NCBI RefSeq assembly: GCF_013402815.2
Contig: NZ_CP058601.1
Location: 2,294,001-2,358,000, forward strand
Reading direction: 5' to 3'
Length of the DNA stretch: 64,000 bases
Origin: Natrinema halophilum
GTDB taxonomy: Archaea > Halobacteriota > Halobacteria > Halobacteriales > Natrialbaceae
Part shown: piece by piece, positions 43,762 through 53,444 of the stretch
Numbering within the stretch: the stretch's first letter is position 1
How the letters are laid out: each line of letters begins with the position of its first letter
Program-made: the position numbers and the translations under genes
Notes under the pieces: model-generated
Told to the model about the DNA's origin: nothing
Seen by the model: only the letters and a program-made list of their open reading frames with translations
Databases searched by the model: none

Positions 43762-46749
43762 TCACTCGTCGCAATCACGTGCCGCCGGCAGCGTAAACGA
43801 GAACGTCGAACCGACACCGGGTTCTGCCTCAACCCAGATCTCGCCGCCGTGGCGTTCGACGATTCGGCGACACAGCGCGAGTCCGATACCCGTCCCTGCG
43901 TGCTCTCTACGGGTATGCAACCGTTGGAATACCTCGAAGATGCGTTTCTGATCGTCGGTTTCGATTCCAACCCCCTCGTCACGAACTGAAATGACCCAGT
44001 CGCTGCCGTCGCGGTCGGTAGTGATGTCGACCCGAGGCGGTTGGTCCCCGCTGTACTCGATCGCGTTGCTCAGCAGATTCTGGAAGACCTGTCGGAGTTG
44101 ACTCGCGTCTCCTTCGACGTGTGGAAGATTATCGGTCGTGATTTCGGCGTCGCTCTCTTCGATCTGTATCTGCAGGTCTTCGCGAACATTTTCGACGATG
44201 ACGTTCAAGTCGACCACTCCGAACGGATCGCCGTTCGTTTCGACCCGTGAATACGTAAGCAGGCCGTCGATCATTTCGCGCATTCGCTCGGCACCGTCGA
44301 CAGCGAACTCGAGAAATTCTTCTCCGTCCTCGTCGAGCGCATCTCCGTATCGCTGGTCGATCAACTGGAGATAACTCGTGACCATACGCAACGGCTCTTG
44401 AAGATCGTGGCTCGCGGCATACGCGAACTGTTCCAGTCGTTCGTTCGATTTCTCGAGTTTGCGACGGTATTCCATACGCTCGGAGATATCCTGCATCATC
44501 AACATTCCGGCGTAAATCTCGTCGTCAGCGTTTCGAACGGGGAGCGTATACCCGACTAGATGCCGACCGCGGTACTCCATCTCGAATGTCCTCGACTCAC
44601 CATCGAAGACGGCACGAAAGTGTGGTTTAATCTCCTCGATTACGTCGTCGGAATAGCGTTCGTAGATGGAGGTGCCAACTACCTCGTCGGATGAAATATC
44701 GAGTTCGGCCAGAATCTCTCCACCTGCGACGGTGTACGTCAACGCTTCGTCGTAGAGCCCGACTGCTCCGTTCGGGAAGTGTTCGACGAGCGTCCGATAG
44801 CGACGTTCGCTCTCTTCCAGCGCTCGTTCGCGCTCTTTCCGTTCGGTGACGTCGCGGGCAACACCGATTCGCACGCGGTCGTCATCGGGTAACAGCGAGA
44901 ACGTTGCCTCCGAGTGAACCTGGCCCCCATCTGCCGTCTCTATTACCGTTTCTACCATCGGCTTGTCGACGGTTCCCGCCGCCATCTCCGCCTCGAGGTC
45001 CGTTGCCCGTTCGATAGTCTCGTCGTCAACAACCAGTGAGACGTGCGACCCGAGCAGTTCCTCTCGAGAGTACCCGGTTAGCTCCGTGTACGCCTCGTTG
45101 ACCATCGTGAATCGGCCGTTCTCGTCGACCGTGTAAATGCCGTCGTTGACGGTCTCGACGATCGTCTCGTACTTCGTTAGTTCACGCTCGCGTTCTTTGC
45201 GCTCGGTGACATTTCGAAAGTATACTGAAACTCCGGATTCGGAGGGGTAGAGATTCGCCTCGACCCAGAACCCGAACGATTCGTCGTAAAATTCGATGGT
45301 CATCGCTTCCTGTGAGTTCATCGCCGTCTGGAAGGTAGTTCGGACCTCGTCCTCGCCAGCGACCGCCGGAAATACGTCCCAGTGGTTCTTGCCAAGCAAC
45401 TCTTCCTCGGAGTATTGGAGGAGATCTTCGGCACGCTCGTTGACGTGGGTAAATCGGAAGTCTTCGTCGACTGCATAGAACGCGTCCGATATTCGATGAA
45501 GAATGCGCTGAAGTTCGTTTTCGAGTTCCTGCTCGCGTTCGTGCCGATCGGTCATATCGCGCGTTACTTTCAGATACCCACGGTGAGTGTCGTCCCCGTC
45601 CCAAATAGACGTAATCGTCACGTTTGCCCAGAACCGGCTGCCGTCCTTTCTGATGCGCCACCCTTCGTCTTCGATCGATCCTGCTTTCGTCGCTTGCTCG
45701 AGATTGTGCTCGGGAACGCCCGCCGCTCGATCCTCCTCGGTGTAGAACGTCGAAAAGCTCTTCCCAAGTATTTCGTCGCGGTCGTAGCCTTTGATTTCTC
45801 TTGCTCCTTCGTTCCAACTGATTATGTGGCCGTCCCGATCGAGGCGGAAGATAGCGTACTCTTCGACGGCGTCGACCAGCGAGTGAAACCGTTCCGTGGT
45901 GTCCTGGAGGGCATCTTCCGATCGTTTCCGATCCGTGATATCGTAGTAGAGCTCGATTCGGCCGCCAGCGTACTGACCCGACTCGATCGGTTTGCTCCAG
46001 TGTTCGAGCCAGCGTTCCTCTCTATCGTCGCCTGCGGCGACGTGGCATTCGAACTCCTCGATGTAACTGTTGTCACCGTAGGTGGCCAGAACCGTCTCCG
46101 CGAATCGGTCCGGGTCGTCGATTTTGTCCAACACGTTTTCGCGGACGACCCGTCGTTTGTCACGACCGATAAGGGTCTCTCGATCGAGGTCCAGATACTG
46201 TTCGATCGTCTCGTTGGCCGACGCGACCTCGAATTTGTCATTAATAATGAAGACGCCGATGTTCGCTTCGTCGAGAACGCTCGTGATCGAGTCGTACGAC
46301 GCCCGCGTCGACTCGGACGTTGCTGGCCGCTTCGTTTCTTCGGAGATGTCCCGCGCAACGCCGATCGTTCCCTGACATTCCTCCTCTTCGATAAGCGGGG
46401 TAATACGTAGTTCGCAGGGGAAAGTCCCTCCGTTCGCTGTCTGGACGGCGGTCTCAAAGGTAGCGACGCCTGTCTCGTCCGTGTCGAGCAGATTTTCGGT
46501 TTCACGTTCGATTCGATCGATATCGTCGTCGGTGAGAACGAGCGAGACGTGCTCGCCGAGGAGTTCATCGCGAGGGTACCCCGTCATTTCGACGATGACG
46601 TCGGTAACCGCAACGAAGTGCCCGTCAGAATCGAGCTGATATATCCCGTCGTCGATCGTCTCGACGAGTGTGCGATACCGGTTGAGCGCTACATCGTCCG
46701 AAACGTCCCCACAGAAAGCTTCGGTAGTCGCGCCCGCTCGTGAACACAT
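43762..46749 (-). CDS. Soluble multi-PAS sensor histidine kinase
   Basis: The 995-residue protein contains six PAS domains in series (starts near RYRTLVETIDDGIYQL, YDSITSVLDEANIGVF, RFHSLVDAVEEYAIF, LQRILHRISDAFYAV, YETIVETVNDGIYTV and RYRTLVEHFPNGAVGL), then HisKA with ASHDLQEPLRMV (phospho-His near 783) and a HATPase with QNLLSNAIEY, VRDEGVGIET and TGIGLALCRRIVERHGG. There is no membrane span, so the kinase should sense cytoplasmic signals. PAS 1 and 5 are close in sequence, as if duplicated. The ATG at 46749 is preferred since a TTTAATTAT box lies 26 bases upstream. No response regulator is adjacent; the single-receiver protein at 14756 is a possible partner. Confidence 0.94.
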   Translation of the reverse strand: MCSRAGATTEAFCGDVSDDVALNRYRTLVETIDDGIYQLDSDGHFVAVTDVIVEMTGYPRDELLGEHVSLVLTDDDIDRIERETENLLDTDETGVATFETAVQTANGGTFPCELRITPLIEEEECQGTIGVARDISEETKRPATSESTRASYDSITSVLDEANIGVFIINDKFEVASANETIEQYLDLDRETLIGRDKRRVVRENVLDKIDDPDRFAETVLATYGDNSYIEEFECHVAAGDDREERWLEHWSKPIESGQYAGGRIELYYDITDRKRSEDALQDTTERFHSLVDAVEEYAIFRLDRDGHIISWNEGAREIKGYDRDEILGKSFSTFYTEEDRAAGVPEHNLEQATKAGSIEDEGWRIRKDGSRFWANVTITSIWDGDDTHRGYLKVTRDMTDRHEREQELENELQRILHRISDAFYAVDEDFRFTHVNERAEDLLQYSEEELLGKNHWDVFPAVAGEDEVRTTFQTAMNSQEAMTIEFYDESFGFWVEANLYPSESGVSVYFRNVTERKERERELTKYETIVETVNDGIYTVDENGRFTMVNEAYTELTGYSREELLGSHVSLVVDDETIERATDLEAEMAAGTVDKPMVETVIETADGGQVHSEATFSLLPDDDRVRIGVARDVTERKERERALEESERRYRTLVEHFPNGAVGLYDEALTYTVAGGEILAELDISSDEVVGTSIYERYSDDVIEEIKPHFRAVFDGESRTFEMEYRGRHLVGYTLPVRNADDEIYAGMLMMQDISERMEYRRKLEKSNERLEQFAYAASHDLQEPLRMVTSYLQLIDQRYGDALDEDGEEFLEFAVDGAERMREMIDGLLTYSRVETNGDPFGVVDLNVIVENVREDLQIQIEESDAEITTDNLPHVEGDASQLRQVFQNLLSNAIEYSGDQPPRVDITTDRDGSDWVISVRDEGVGIETDDQKRIFEVFQRLHTRREHAGTGIGLALCRRIVERHGGEIWVEAEPGVGSTFSFTLPAARDCDE

Positions 46750-46771
46750 GATCAGTAAAAGACCGTTGCGA

Positions 46772-46779
46772 TAATTAAA
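46772..46779 (-). promoter_or_regulatory. TATA-like box of the histidine kinase gene
   Basis: TTTAATTA on the minus strand, centred 26 bases before the ATG at 46749. It supports the shorter start over an in-frame upstream frame to 46860. Confidence 0.5.
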
Positions 46780-47057
46780 CCACTCGCTGCCTGTGTGCTG
46801 TTGCAATACTACTCGGAGCAACGGATCCAGGGCGATAGCTGGTTCCGATCGCCTCGTCATTCGTCATCGTGATCGACAGATGCTGCCAGGCCGAGTACCC
46901 CGGGTTGATCGAAAATCGGATGGTTTTGTGACTGAGTGGAGCGAAGCGGCGTGAGTGCATCGTTCCCGCAAGATCAGCGGGGCGTTCGTCCCGCCGACAT
47001 TCAAGCAATCATCGGCGCTGTATGCCAACAGCAAGCGATTCGGGAGCCAGGACGCTA

Positions 47058-48104
47058 TCAAAGCGTCTCGAGAATCCCCAGCACGCGCTCTTCGGCCTCC
47101 CGATCCGGTCCGTTTTCGTCCCCGTCCCGGTCGCTCTCGAGGTGGTCTTCGACCGACTGCTGCATCGCTTCCTCGAGCGGCGTCGATTCCCAGCCTAACG
47201 CGGCGAGTTTCGAAGTCGAGAGAACGTGCGGATACGACCGGTAAAGTGGATAATCGTCCAGTGTAACGTCGCCAGCTGCGAGTTCTCGAGGGCCGGCGTG
47301 GACGAGTTCAACATCGCCCGCTCTCGGCCCGCTTTGCTCACCGTCTGTGCGTTCCGTGTCGCTACGCGCCACGCTGTCCAGCGAGTCGGCGATCAACTCG
47401 ATCATCTCTTGGAGCGTTACGAGCCGTCGATCACCGACGTTGTAAGCTTCGCCGGCTTCGCCGCGTTCGGCGACGATCCGCAGTGCGCTGGCGACGTCTT
47501 CGACGTAGACGCGATGGCGGAGGTTCGTCCCATCTCCGGGAACGATGACGCGGTCGAACCGGTTCACGCGATCGACCCACCAGTCCAGTCGTTCGGTGTG
47601 GTCGTGGGGCCCGTAGACGATCGGCGGGCGGACAACCATCGTACGGATGCCCTCCTCTGCTGCAGCGAACGCCGCTCTATCGCCCTCGGCTTTCCGGTTT
47701 CCGTAGGTCTCGAACGAGTCGTCGGTCGCTTGCTCTGCAGTACAGGATTCGAGCGGCGTCCGGTCCTCGCGTTTCGGAATCTCTTCGCGGCCGTAGGCTG
47801 CGCCACTCGAGACGTAGACGTAGGCGTCGCAGTCGGCGAAGATCCCGGTCGCGGCTCGGACGTCCCGCGGGTGATAGGCGACGCAGTCGAAGACCGCGTC
47901 AGGGTCGACGGACGCGGCCACTGCCTCGAGAGCCGTTTCGTTCGTCCGGTCGCCTTCGACGTGGTTGACGCGGTCGTCCTCCGCGAACGGGTTCTCGCGG
48001 TTCCCTCGAGTGAGCAGCGTCACGTCGTAGTCGTGTTCACGCAGGTCGTCGACGAGGTGGCGGCCGATAAAGCGAGTGCCGCCGATAACGAGAGCACTGT
48101 CCAT
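47058..48104 (-). CDS. NAD-dependent epimerase/dehydratase (extended SDR)
   Basis: The 348-residue protein has the SDR nucleotide loop LVIGGTRFIGRHL at 5-17, the catalytic pair in VYVSSGAAYG and TYGNRKAEGD (Tyr-x3-Lys), and VRPPIVYGPHDHTERLDWW as in nucleotide-sugar or isoflavone-reductase-like relatives. The C-terminal half ends with the usual substrate helix regions (ALGWESTPLEEAM). A nucleoside-diphosphate sugar is the likely substrate, which would fit surface glycan work, but it is not shown. Divergent from the propeller gene at 48277. Confidence 0.88.
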   Translation of the reverse strand: MDSALVIGGTRFIGRHLVDDLREHDYDVTLLTRGNRENPFAEDDRVNHVEGDRTNETALEAVAASVDPDAVFDCVAYHPRDVRAATGIFADCDAYVYVSSGAAYGREEIPKREDRTPLESCTAEQATDDSFETYGNRKAEGDRAAFAAAEEGIRTMVVRPPIVYGPHDHTERLDWWVDRVNRFDRVIVPGDGTNLRHRVYVEDVASALRIVAERGEAGEAYNVGDRRLVTLQEMIELIADSLDSVARSDTERTDGEQSGPRAGDVELVHAGPRELAAGDVTLDDYPLYRSYPHVLSTSKLAALGWESTPLEEAMQQSVEDHLESDRDGDENGPDREAEERVLGILETL

Positions 48105-48276
48105 GTGCGACCGTCGCGATTACGGGGGAAAACGGTGGCGGATAACCGGTCGCCGCCACGGGAGCCGTCGGTGCCACACGAATCCGTCGTACTTCCATCG
48201 GGTGCAATAGTTGTATAGTGAACAAATACTCGATAGGAACTCGATAGTATTGTCCCTGATCTGCGGTGACGTCGAT

Positions 48277-49902
48277 ATGCCGGACTGGCATCGCCGTTCG
48301 CTGTTGGCGACCTGTGCAACGCTTTCGACCACTGGCGTCCTCGCATCGGAAGGATCGTCGACCGATCCAGACGACGCAAGCGACGTGGCGCAGTCGGGCG
48401 TTGCCAGCCCTCCTGACGGGTGGTCGTCGGCCTGGGGCAACGCCGGAAACACCGGTTACCTGCCCCTCGAAGACGAGTTTCCCGAACCGAATTCCATCGC
48501 CTGGCGCTACGAGCTGCCGAGTTTTCGCACGTGGCACGACGGAAAAGTCGCCGTCGTCGACGGTCGGATCTTCCTCCTGACCAACTACGCAGAAACCGAC
48601 GAGAGAGTCGGCGGTTTTTACCAGACCTACGAGAACCAACTCCACGCGCTCGACGCCGAGACCGGCGAACTCGAGTGGCAGGCCGAAGTCAAAGCGAAAA
48701 AACGGCCGACAGTCGTCGACGGAACAGTCTACGTGGAGGGGAGAGACCGCGTCGTGGCGTTCGACGCCGCGGATGGCTCGGTCAGCTGGGAGCGGGAACT
48801 CGATACCATCGAGTGGGTGACCAATCCGACGCCAGCAGACGGGGCGCTCTACGTCGTCGCCGGGGAGACCCTCTACGCGCTCGATGGCGACGACGGATCG
48901 GTCCGGTGGCGACGCGAACGGGTCACGGTACGGCCGGAGAACGAGGCGATGGGCGACCCCGTCCCGACGTCGTTCGCTGCGGAGACGGTCGCCATCGTGG
49001 ACGGGACCGTCTACGCGATAACGAGGCCGTGTAACGAGAACAGTTCGAACGAAGTCGAGGAGAAGGAGGGGGTCGCCGCGCTGAGCGCGAAAACGGGCGA
49101 ACCCGAGTGGGCGGTCGTACCCGAGGGCGGCGTGAGCACGTTGCTCATGGCAGCCGACGAGTTCGTCTTCGGCAGGAAAGTAGCCGACATGAACGATGAA
49201 ACCATTCTTGACCGCCACACGGGCGAAGTCGTGGGGCGAGAAACGGTAGACACCGTCGCCGCGACGTCGGACGTTCGAGTTACCTACGACGGCGGGGCAC
49301 CAGGCGGCGGCGACATCAGCGTCCATCCGTACGACGACGGGGAGCACTGGACGGTCAGCGGCGTGCATTCTCAGGCCCCGCTCATCGTGGGAGAGACCCT
49401 GATCGCCTTCCAGAACGGTTCGGTCACCGGGTTCGATCTCGAGTCCGGGACGGTGATGTGGCGGTGGGAGCGCGACCTCGATCCACGGGCACTGGTCGCG
49501 GTCGACGAGAACACGCTCTACGTCGGGATCAATACTGAGCTCGTCGCGCTACGGCCATCGGACGGCGAAGCCGACGATCAGCAGGATGACCCTGATGATG
49601 ACGGTCAGCAGGACGACCCTGATGATGACGATCAGCAGGACGATCCTGATGATGACGATCAGCGTGACAGACCGGACGACGAGAACGAAGACCAGTGTGA
49701 CGAACCTGACGAAACCGACGTCGACCAGTGTAACGAACCGGACGACGAGAACGACAACCAACAGGATGAGTCGGAGAAGCGACAACCCGATGACGACGAC
49801 GGAAGCAGGGACCCCACCGACGATGACGACGACGGAAGCGGGGACGCCACCGATTCGGACTGTCCGCGCGAAGCGACCGACTCCGTTCGAGGAGATCAGT
49901 AA
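48277..49902 (+). CDS. Exported PQQ-type beta-propeller protein with acidic tail
   Basis: The 541-residue product begins MPDWHRRSLLATCATLSTTG, a twin-arginine-like export signal, followed by an eight-bladed PQQ/BamB-like propeller (about 45-420) with repeated ALDAETGELEW, AFDAADGSVSW, ALDGDDGSVRW and GFDLESGTVMW blade ends. No quinone-dehydrogenase active site is seen. The last ~110 residues are Asp/Gln/Pro-rich repeats (QQDDPDDDG, 27-bp units near 49576-49680), then CDEPDE and CNEPDD pairs. The tail may act as an extended spacer to the S-layer. ATG at 48277 chosen for the signal; the frame opens at 48211. Confidence 0.83.
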   Translation: MPDWHRRSLLATCATLSTTGVLASEGSSTDPDDASDVAQSGVASPPDGWSSAWGNAGNTGYLPLEDEFPEPNSIAWRYELPSFRTWHDGKVAVVDGRIFLLTNYAETDERVGGFYQTYENQLHALDAETGELEWQAEVKAKKRPTVVDGTVYVEGRDRVVAFDAADGSVSWERELDTIEWVTNPTPADGALYVVAGETLYALDGDDGSVRWRRERVTVRPENEAMGDPVPTSFAAETVAIVDGTVYAITRPCNENSSNEVEEKEGVAALSAKTGEPEWAVVPEGGVSTLLMAADEFVFGRKVADMNDETILDRHTGEVVGRETVDTVAATSDVRVTYDGGAPGGGDISVHPYDDGEHWTVSGVHSQAPLIVGETLIAFQNGSVTGFDLESGTVMWRWERDLDPRALVAVDENTLYVGINTELVALRPSDGEADDQQDDPDDDGQQDDPDDDDQQDDPDDDDQRDRPDDENEDQCDEPDETDVDQCNEPDDENDNQQDESEKRQPDDDDGSRDPTDDDDDGSGDATDSDCPREATDSVRGDQ

Positions 49903-49959
49903 GTGCGGTGATGAGCAGGGAAAGGTTCTATTGGTCCGTTCGTGGTAGCGCGTTCCGGT

Positions 49960-50964
49960 ATGTCAGAACAGCTCTGGACGGAACGCGCACCCGAGTATCC
50001 ACTCGAGTGCGACCACTGTCACTACCCGATCCCCGGTGAGCCCGAAGAAAGCGACGACGGCCGATTCTGCTCGGTTGCCTGCCGCGAGGCCGCCGCCGAT
50101 AATTCCACGATGACCGATCCGCACGCCTACAAGCGGGTTGCGACGGGTATCGAACCGATCGATTCCCTCGTCCCGAACGGAATCCCTGCGGATTCGTTTC
50201 TCCTTCTCTTAGGCGACGAGGGGACCCGTCGCGCCGAACTCGAGATCGAACTCGCCTGGCGGGCGCTCGAGCGGGGAGAACCCGCCGTCGTCGTCTCCTT
50301 CGCCAATCCACCGACGGCGACGCTCGAGCGGTTCTATCAGAACGGCTGGAACGTCCTGCCTGCGCTCGAGAACGATCGCCTTCGGATCGTCGATTGTTAT
50401 ACGCATCGGCTTGACGACCGCGACGCGTTTCTCGACCATCGCAACGAGTGGACCGCATTCGTCGGTGAAGCCGCCGAAGATGCGATCATCGAGGTACGCG
50501 ACCCGAGCGATCGCCGCGAGCTGACCAACAGCCTATACGGCGCGCTCGACGACCTCGAGATGAACGAGACTGGGCTTGTGACACTGGACTCACTGGACGA
50601 ACTCGAGACGCTACTGCAGGATCGACAGGTTCACGATCTGGTCAAAGATATTCGGGCGACGGTCTGCAAGGCCAGGTTCGTCCCCGTCGTCGCCGCGGCG
50701 TCGACGGCCAGCGACGGCGAGTATCCAGAATCCGAGTACGTTTTCGACGGAATCGTCGATCTCCGATTGGACGACCAGCACGCGCCAGATGCCAGGCTCA
50801 AGCAGCTTGCTGTCCGCAAACTAATCGGCGCTCAGACGCTGCCGCAGTGGGTAACGTACGAATACGAACCCGCTCGCGGACTGTTCGCGTTCGGCGGGAA
50901 CGGAGAGACACCACAGAAGTACGATCTCGGAAACGGGACCCAGCAGCAACCGCAAACTCGGTAG
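49960..50964 (+). CDS. KaiC/RecA-like protein with N-terminal Cys4 module and degenerate P-loop
   Basis: The 334-residue protein has a metal-binding-like module at residues 17-41 (C-x2-C-x16-C-x3-C, ending FCSVACREAAA), then a RecA-fold domain with GIEPIDSLVPNGIPADSFLLLLGDEG, GEPAVVVSF, a Walker-B-like GLVTLDSLDELETLL and RFVPVVAAAS. The Walker A place reads LGDEGTRRAE: it lacks the GKT/GKS lysine, so ATP hydrolysis is doubtful. Such proteins are common in haloarchaea next to signalling genes. Start at 49960 fits the module; an upstream in-frame ATG exists. Function unknown. Confidence 0.82.
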   Translation: MSEQLWTERAPEYPLECDHCHYPIPGEPEESDDGRFCSVACREAAADNSTMTDPHAYKRVATGIEPIDSLVPNGIPADSFLLLLGDEGTRRAELEIELAWRALERGEPAVVVSFANPPTATLERFYQNGWNVLPALENDRLRIVDCYTHRLDDRDAFLDHRNEWTAFVGEAAEDAIIEVRDPSDRRELTNSLYGALDDLEMNETGLVTLDSLDELETLLQDRQVHDLVKDIRATVCKARFVPVVAAASTASDGEYPESEYVFDGIVDLRLDDQHAPDARLKQLAVRKLIGAQTLPQWVTYEYEPARGLFAFGGNGETPQKYDLGNGTQQQPQTR

Positions 50965-51231
50965 TCAGATCGGCGGAACGACCGCAGCCTCCGTCGGCCT
51001 GTGGGACGTACTGTTCGATAACGGCCAGGATTCCGGCGTCCAGCGTGGAGACGGGTTTCACGGCCGTCTGTGGCAGACGGTCGGTATGCACGCGAACGCG
51101 CGCTCAGGATTTATCAGCTCGTTCGGTCAAACACCCACCGCAGTACCACGGCCACGAGCGATCAGCGCGTCTATTCGGGCGAGTCACTGATCGACGATCG
51201 ATCCGCACCGAACGATCCACACTACTTCACC

Positions 51232-52521
51232 ATGAACGACCGATACGACAGCGACCGACGATGGACGGACGAACGGAGCACCGACCGCTCGGGCGAGAGC
51301 GAGCACCGAACTGGGAACCGGGACGAAGAGCGGAACCGTGGAACCGATCGAGAGCAACAGGGAGACGACCGTGGCTGGCTCCACGGCCTGTTCAGCCGCG
51401 GCGGGAGCAATGAACGGGGCTCGCAGGGGCCAGAACATCGAGGCCGAGCGGAAAGGGGAACCGAGGAATCCACCGGCCGGGGATCGACTACCGATACGAC
51501 CGGCCGGGGTCGCCAACGGAGGCGTCAGTCTGACCGCGGGGAAGGCGACTTTTCCCAGCGCAAGCAACAGTCCGACCAGCCAGGCGAGCCCGGACAGCAG
51601 TTCAGCCAGCAGGGAAGTCGCTCACAGCATCGGCAAGGCGCCCAGCAACGAGGCGGGCAATCCGACCGCCGACAGCAACACAGTGGCTTCGAAACCAACG
51701 CGACGGAGCAAAGCGACCTCGAGTACGGTGGCGAAGCCCGGCGAGAGGAACACCACGGTGGTCACCGCCCGCAGCGAGACGCGTTCGACCAGCAGAGCCA
51801 GCGCGAGCACCAGGGCCAGCGCGAGCACCAGGGCCAGCGCGAGCACCAGGGCCAGCGCGAGCAGCAACGGGGTAGACAGGGCCGATCGCGACGGCAACAG
51901 GGTGGCGGTCGAGAGCGGAGCAGTCAGCAAGGAAATCAGCGAGGCGAAGAGCAACGCGGTCCCCAACAGCGCTGGCAGGGGAACAGGGATACGCAGTCCG
52001 AGCCGATGCACAGCAGCCAGGGTCGTCAGGGCGAAAATCGATATCAGAGTGATCGCCAGGGCCAGCGAGGCAACCGGTATCAGAATACCGGTGAACAACA
52101 CGGCAGCCAGTATCAGCAGGGACAGACCGAATACGGCCGGCATCAACGCAGCGAAGGCCACCAATCCGGCAGTCAGCGGAATCGCGGCGGCGACCAGTAC
52201 GACCAGGGAACGGAGGGTCGCTACGGGGACACCCAACAATACGACCGGAGACGTAACCAGGACGACACCGACCGCTCCGCTGGTCGCATGAATCGAGAAC
52301 AGTCGAACACGGGTCTCCAGTACCGTCAGCAAAGGCGGCAATCAGAGCAAGGTGACTGGTCGCAAAGCGGCGAATCGAATCAGCGCCGCTCCGAGGCCGG
52401 CGGTAGCGACCGGAATCAACAACTGGACGACGAGGACATGAGTAACCGCCGGCACATCCACGAGCGAGATCCGACCGCCGATTCGGGCCGATCCCGTGAC
52501 GAAGACTACCGCTCTGGATGA
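51232..52521 (+). CDS. Gln/Arg/Gly-rich disordered protein
   Basis: The 429-residue product is nearly all low complexity: Gln, Arg, Gly, Ser, Asp and some Tyr, with no hydrophobic core, no span and no cysteine. It begins MNDRYDSDRRWTDERSTD and has short REHQGQ tandem units near the middle (18-bp repeats at 51805-51858). Many Arg-Gly, Gln-Gly and Tyr-Gln dipeptides recall RGG or prion-like sequences that phase-separate or bind RNA. Net charge is near neutral to basic, opposite to the haloarchaeal norm. Long overlapping open frames on both other strands are a by-product of the Gln-rich codons. The ATG at 51232 follows a CTTCACC context. Confidence 0.65.
   Translation: MNDRYDSDRRWTDERSTDRSGESEHRTGNRDEERNRGTDREQQGDDRGWLHGLFSRGGSNERGSQGPEHRGRAERGTEESTGRGSTTDTTGRGRQRRRQSDRGEGDFSQRKQQSDQPGEPGQQFSQQGSRSQHRQGAQQRGGQSDRRQQHSGFETNATEQSDLEYGGEARREEHHGGHRPQRDAFDQQSQREHQGQREHQGQREHQGQREQQRGRQGRSRRQQGGGRERSSQQGNQRGEEQRGPQQRWQGNRDTQSEPMHSSQGRQGENRYQSDRQGQRGNRYQNTGEQHGSQYQQGQTEYGRHQRSEGHQSGSQRNRGGDQYDQGTEGRYGDTQQYDRRRNQDDTDRSAGRMNREQSNTGLQYRQQRRQSEQGDWSQSGESNQRRSEAGGSDRNQQLDDEDMSNRRHIHERDPTADSGRSRDEDYRSG
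51805..51858 (+). repeat. 18-bp coding tandem repeat, three copies
   Basis: GAGCACCAGGGCCAGCGC repeated three times head to tail without change, encoding EHQGQR units. A further partial unit follows. Confidence 0.95.
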
Positions 52522-52832
52522 CGTCAGTCGACTGACGTTCGAGTCGCCGAGCCGAACCCCGGCCACCCCGTCGGAATTGACTTCGTTCTTTTATCATCGC
52601 CGTGTCGAGTATCGGGACGCGTAATAGCGCCGTCAACGGCTGCCCAACCGCTCGGCATCGACCGACGAAATCGGGAGGCAGGGACGTTGCGTGTTGGTAG
52701 AGATTCCCGCGGCTGCGTCGGCAGCACCGTCGACCCCAGTTAGAGAGGGCGTCCTCGAGACGGTAGTAGTCGAGCAGGAGACGGCGAAAATCCGCCTGCC
52801 GAATTATTACGGGTGCTTTCGAAAGAGGAAGT

Positions 52833-53444
52833 GTGAGCGAACCAGATTCCGACTCCGAACCAGAATCGACTCCCGAACTCACCGACGACGCGATGGCCCG
52901 GTTTCCCGTGCCGTCGTTCGACGACCTCCCCGAGGACCTACAAGAACGAATCGCTGACGAAGCCGATCGCGCCGGATTCACGCCGAACGTATTCTCCGCG
53001 TTCGCGTACAAACCCTCCCACTTCCGGGCGTTCTTCGAGTACCACGACGCGCTCGTCGAGGATAGTGCCCTGGAGCGCGAGGAGGTCGAAATGATCGTCG
53101 TCGCGGTGTCGGGTGTCAATCACTGTTACTACTGTAACGTAGCTCACGGTGCGCTCGTTCGGATCTACGCGGACGATCCGATGCTGGCTGACCAACTGGT
53201 CGCGAACTACCGGACGGCCGATATCGGCGAGGCGCACAGGACGATGCTCGACGTCGCCGTCAAACTCACCGAGCGGCCGACCGAGGTCGGACCTGCTGAT
53301 CTCGAGGCCTTGCGCGAGGTCGGCTTCAGCGACGAAGCGATATGGGACATTGGAGCTGTCACTGCGTACTACAACATGAGCAATCGAATGGCGACCTTCG
53401 CCGAGATTCGCCCGAACGACGAATTTCACACACTCGGCAGGTGA
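52833..53444 (+). CDS. Peroxidase-related (AhpD/CMD-like) protein
   Basis: The 203-residue protein belongs to the uncharacterised peroxidase-related branch of carboxymuconolactone-decarboxylase fold proteins. The redox CxxC motif is in VNHCYYCNVAHGALV (about residues 96-101), preceded by a conserved glutamate in LEREEVEMIVVAVSG, with the distal His in the same helix. The N-terminal 25 residues are acidic and disordered. It probably works in a thiol-dependent peroxide defence, all-helical trimer or hexamer, by family knowledge. The start is a GTG. No partner is adjacent. Confidence 0.9.
   Translation: MSEPDSDSEPESTPELTDDAMARFPVPSFDDLPEDLQERIADEADRAGFTPNVFSAFAYKPSHFRAFFEYHDALVEDSALEREEVEMIVVAVSGVNHCYYCNVAHGALVRIYADDPMLADQLVANYRTADIGEAHRTMLDVAVKLTERPTEVGPADLEALREVGFSDEAIWDIGAVTAYYNMSNRMATFAEIRPNDEFHTLGR

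Noticed and set aside
51338-53119. Long open frames of 317 and 505 codons overlapping the Gln/Arg-rich gene on the other frame and strand
   Set aside because: They lie across the Gln-rich repeats, where CAG-type codons leave few stops in any frame; their Ala/Val/Leu- or Arg-rich translations show no domain and run through other genes.
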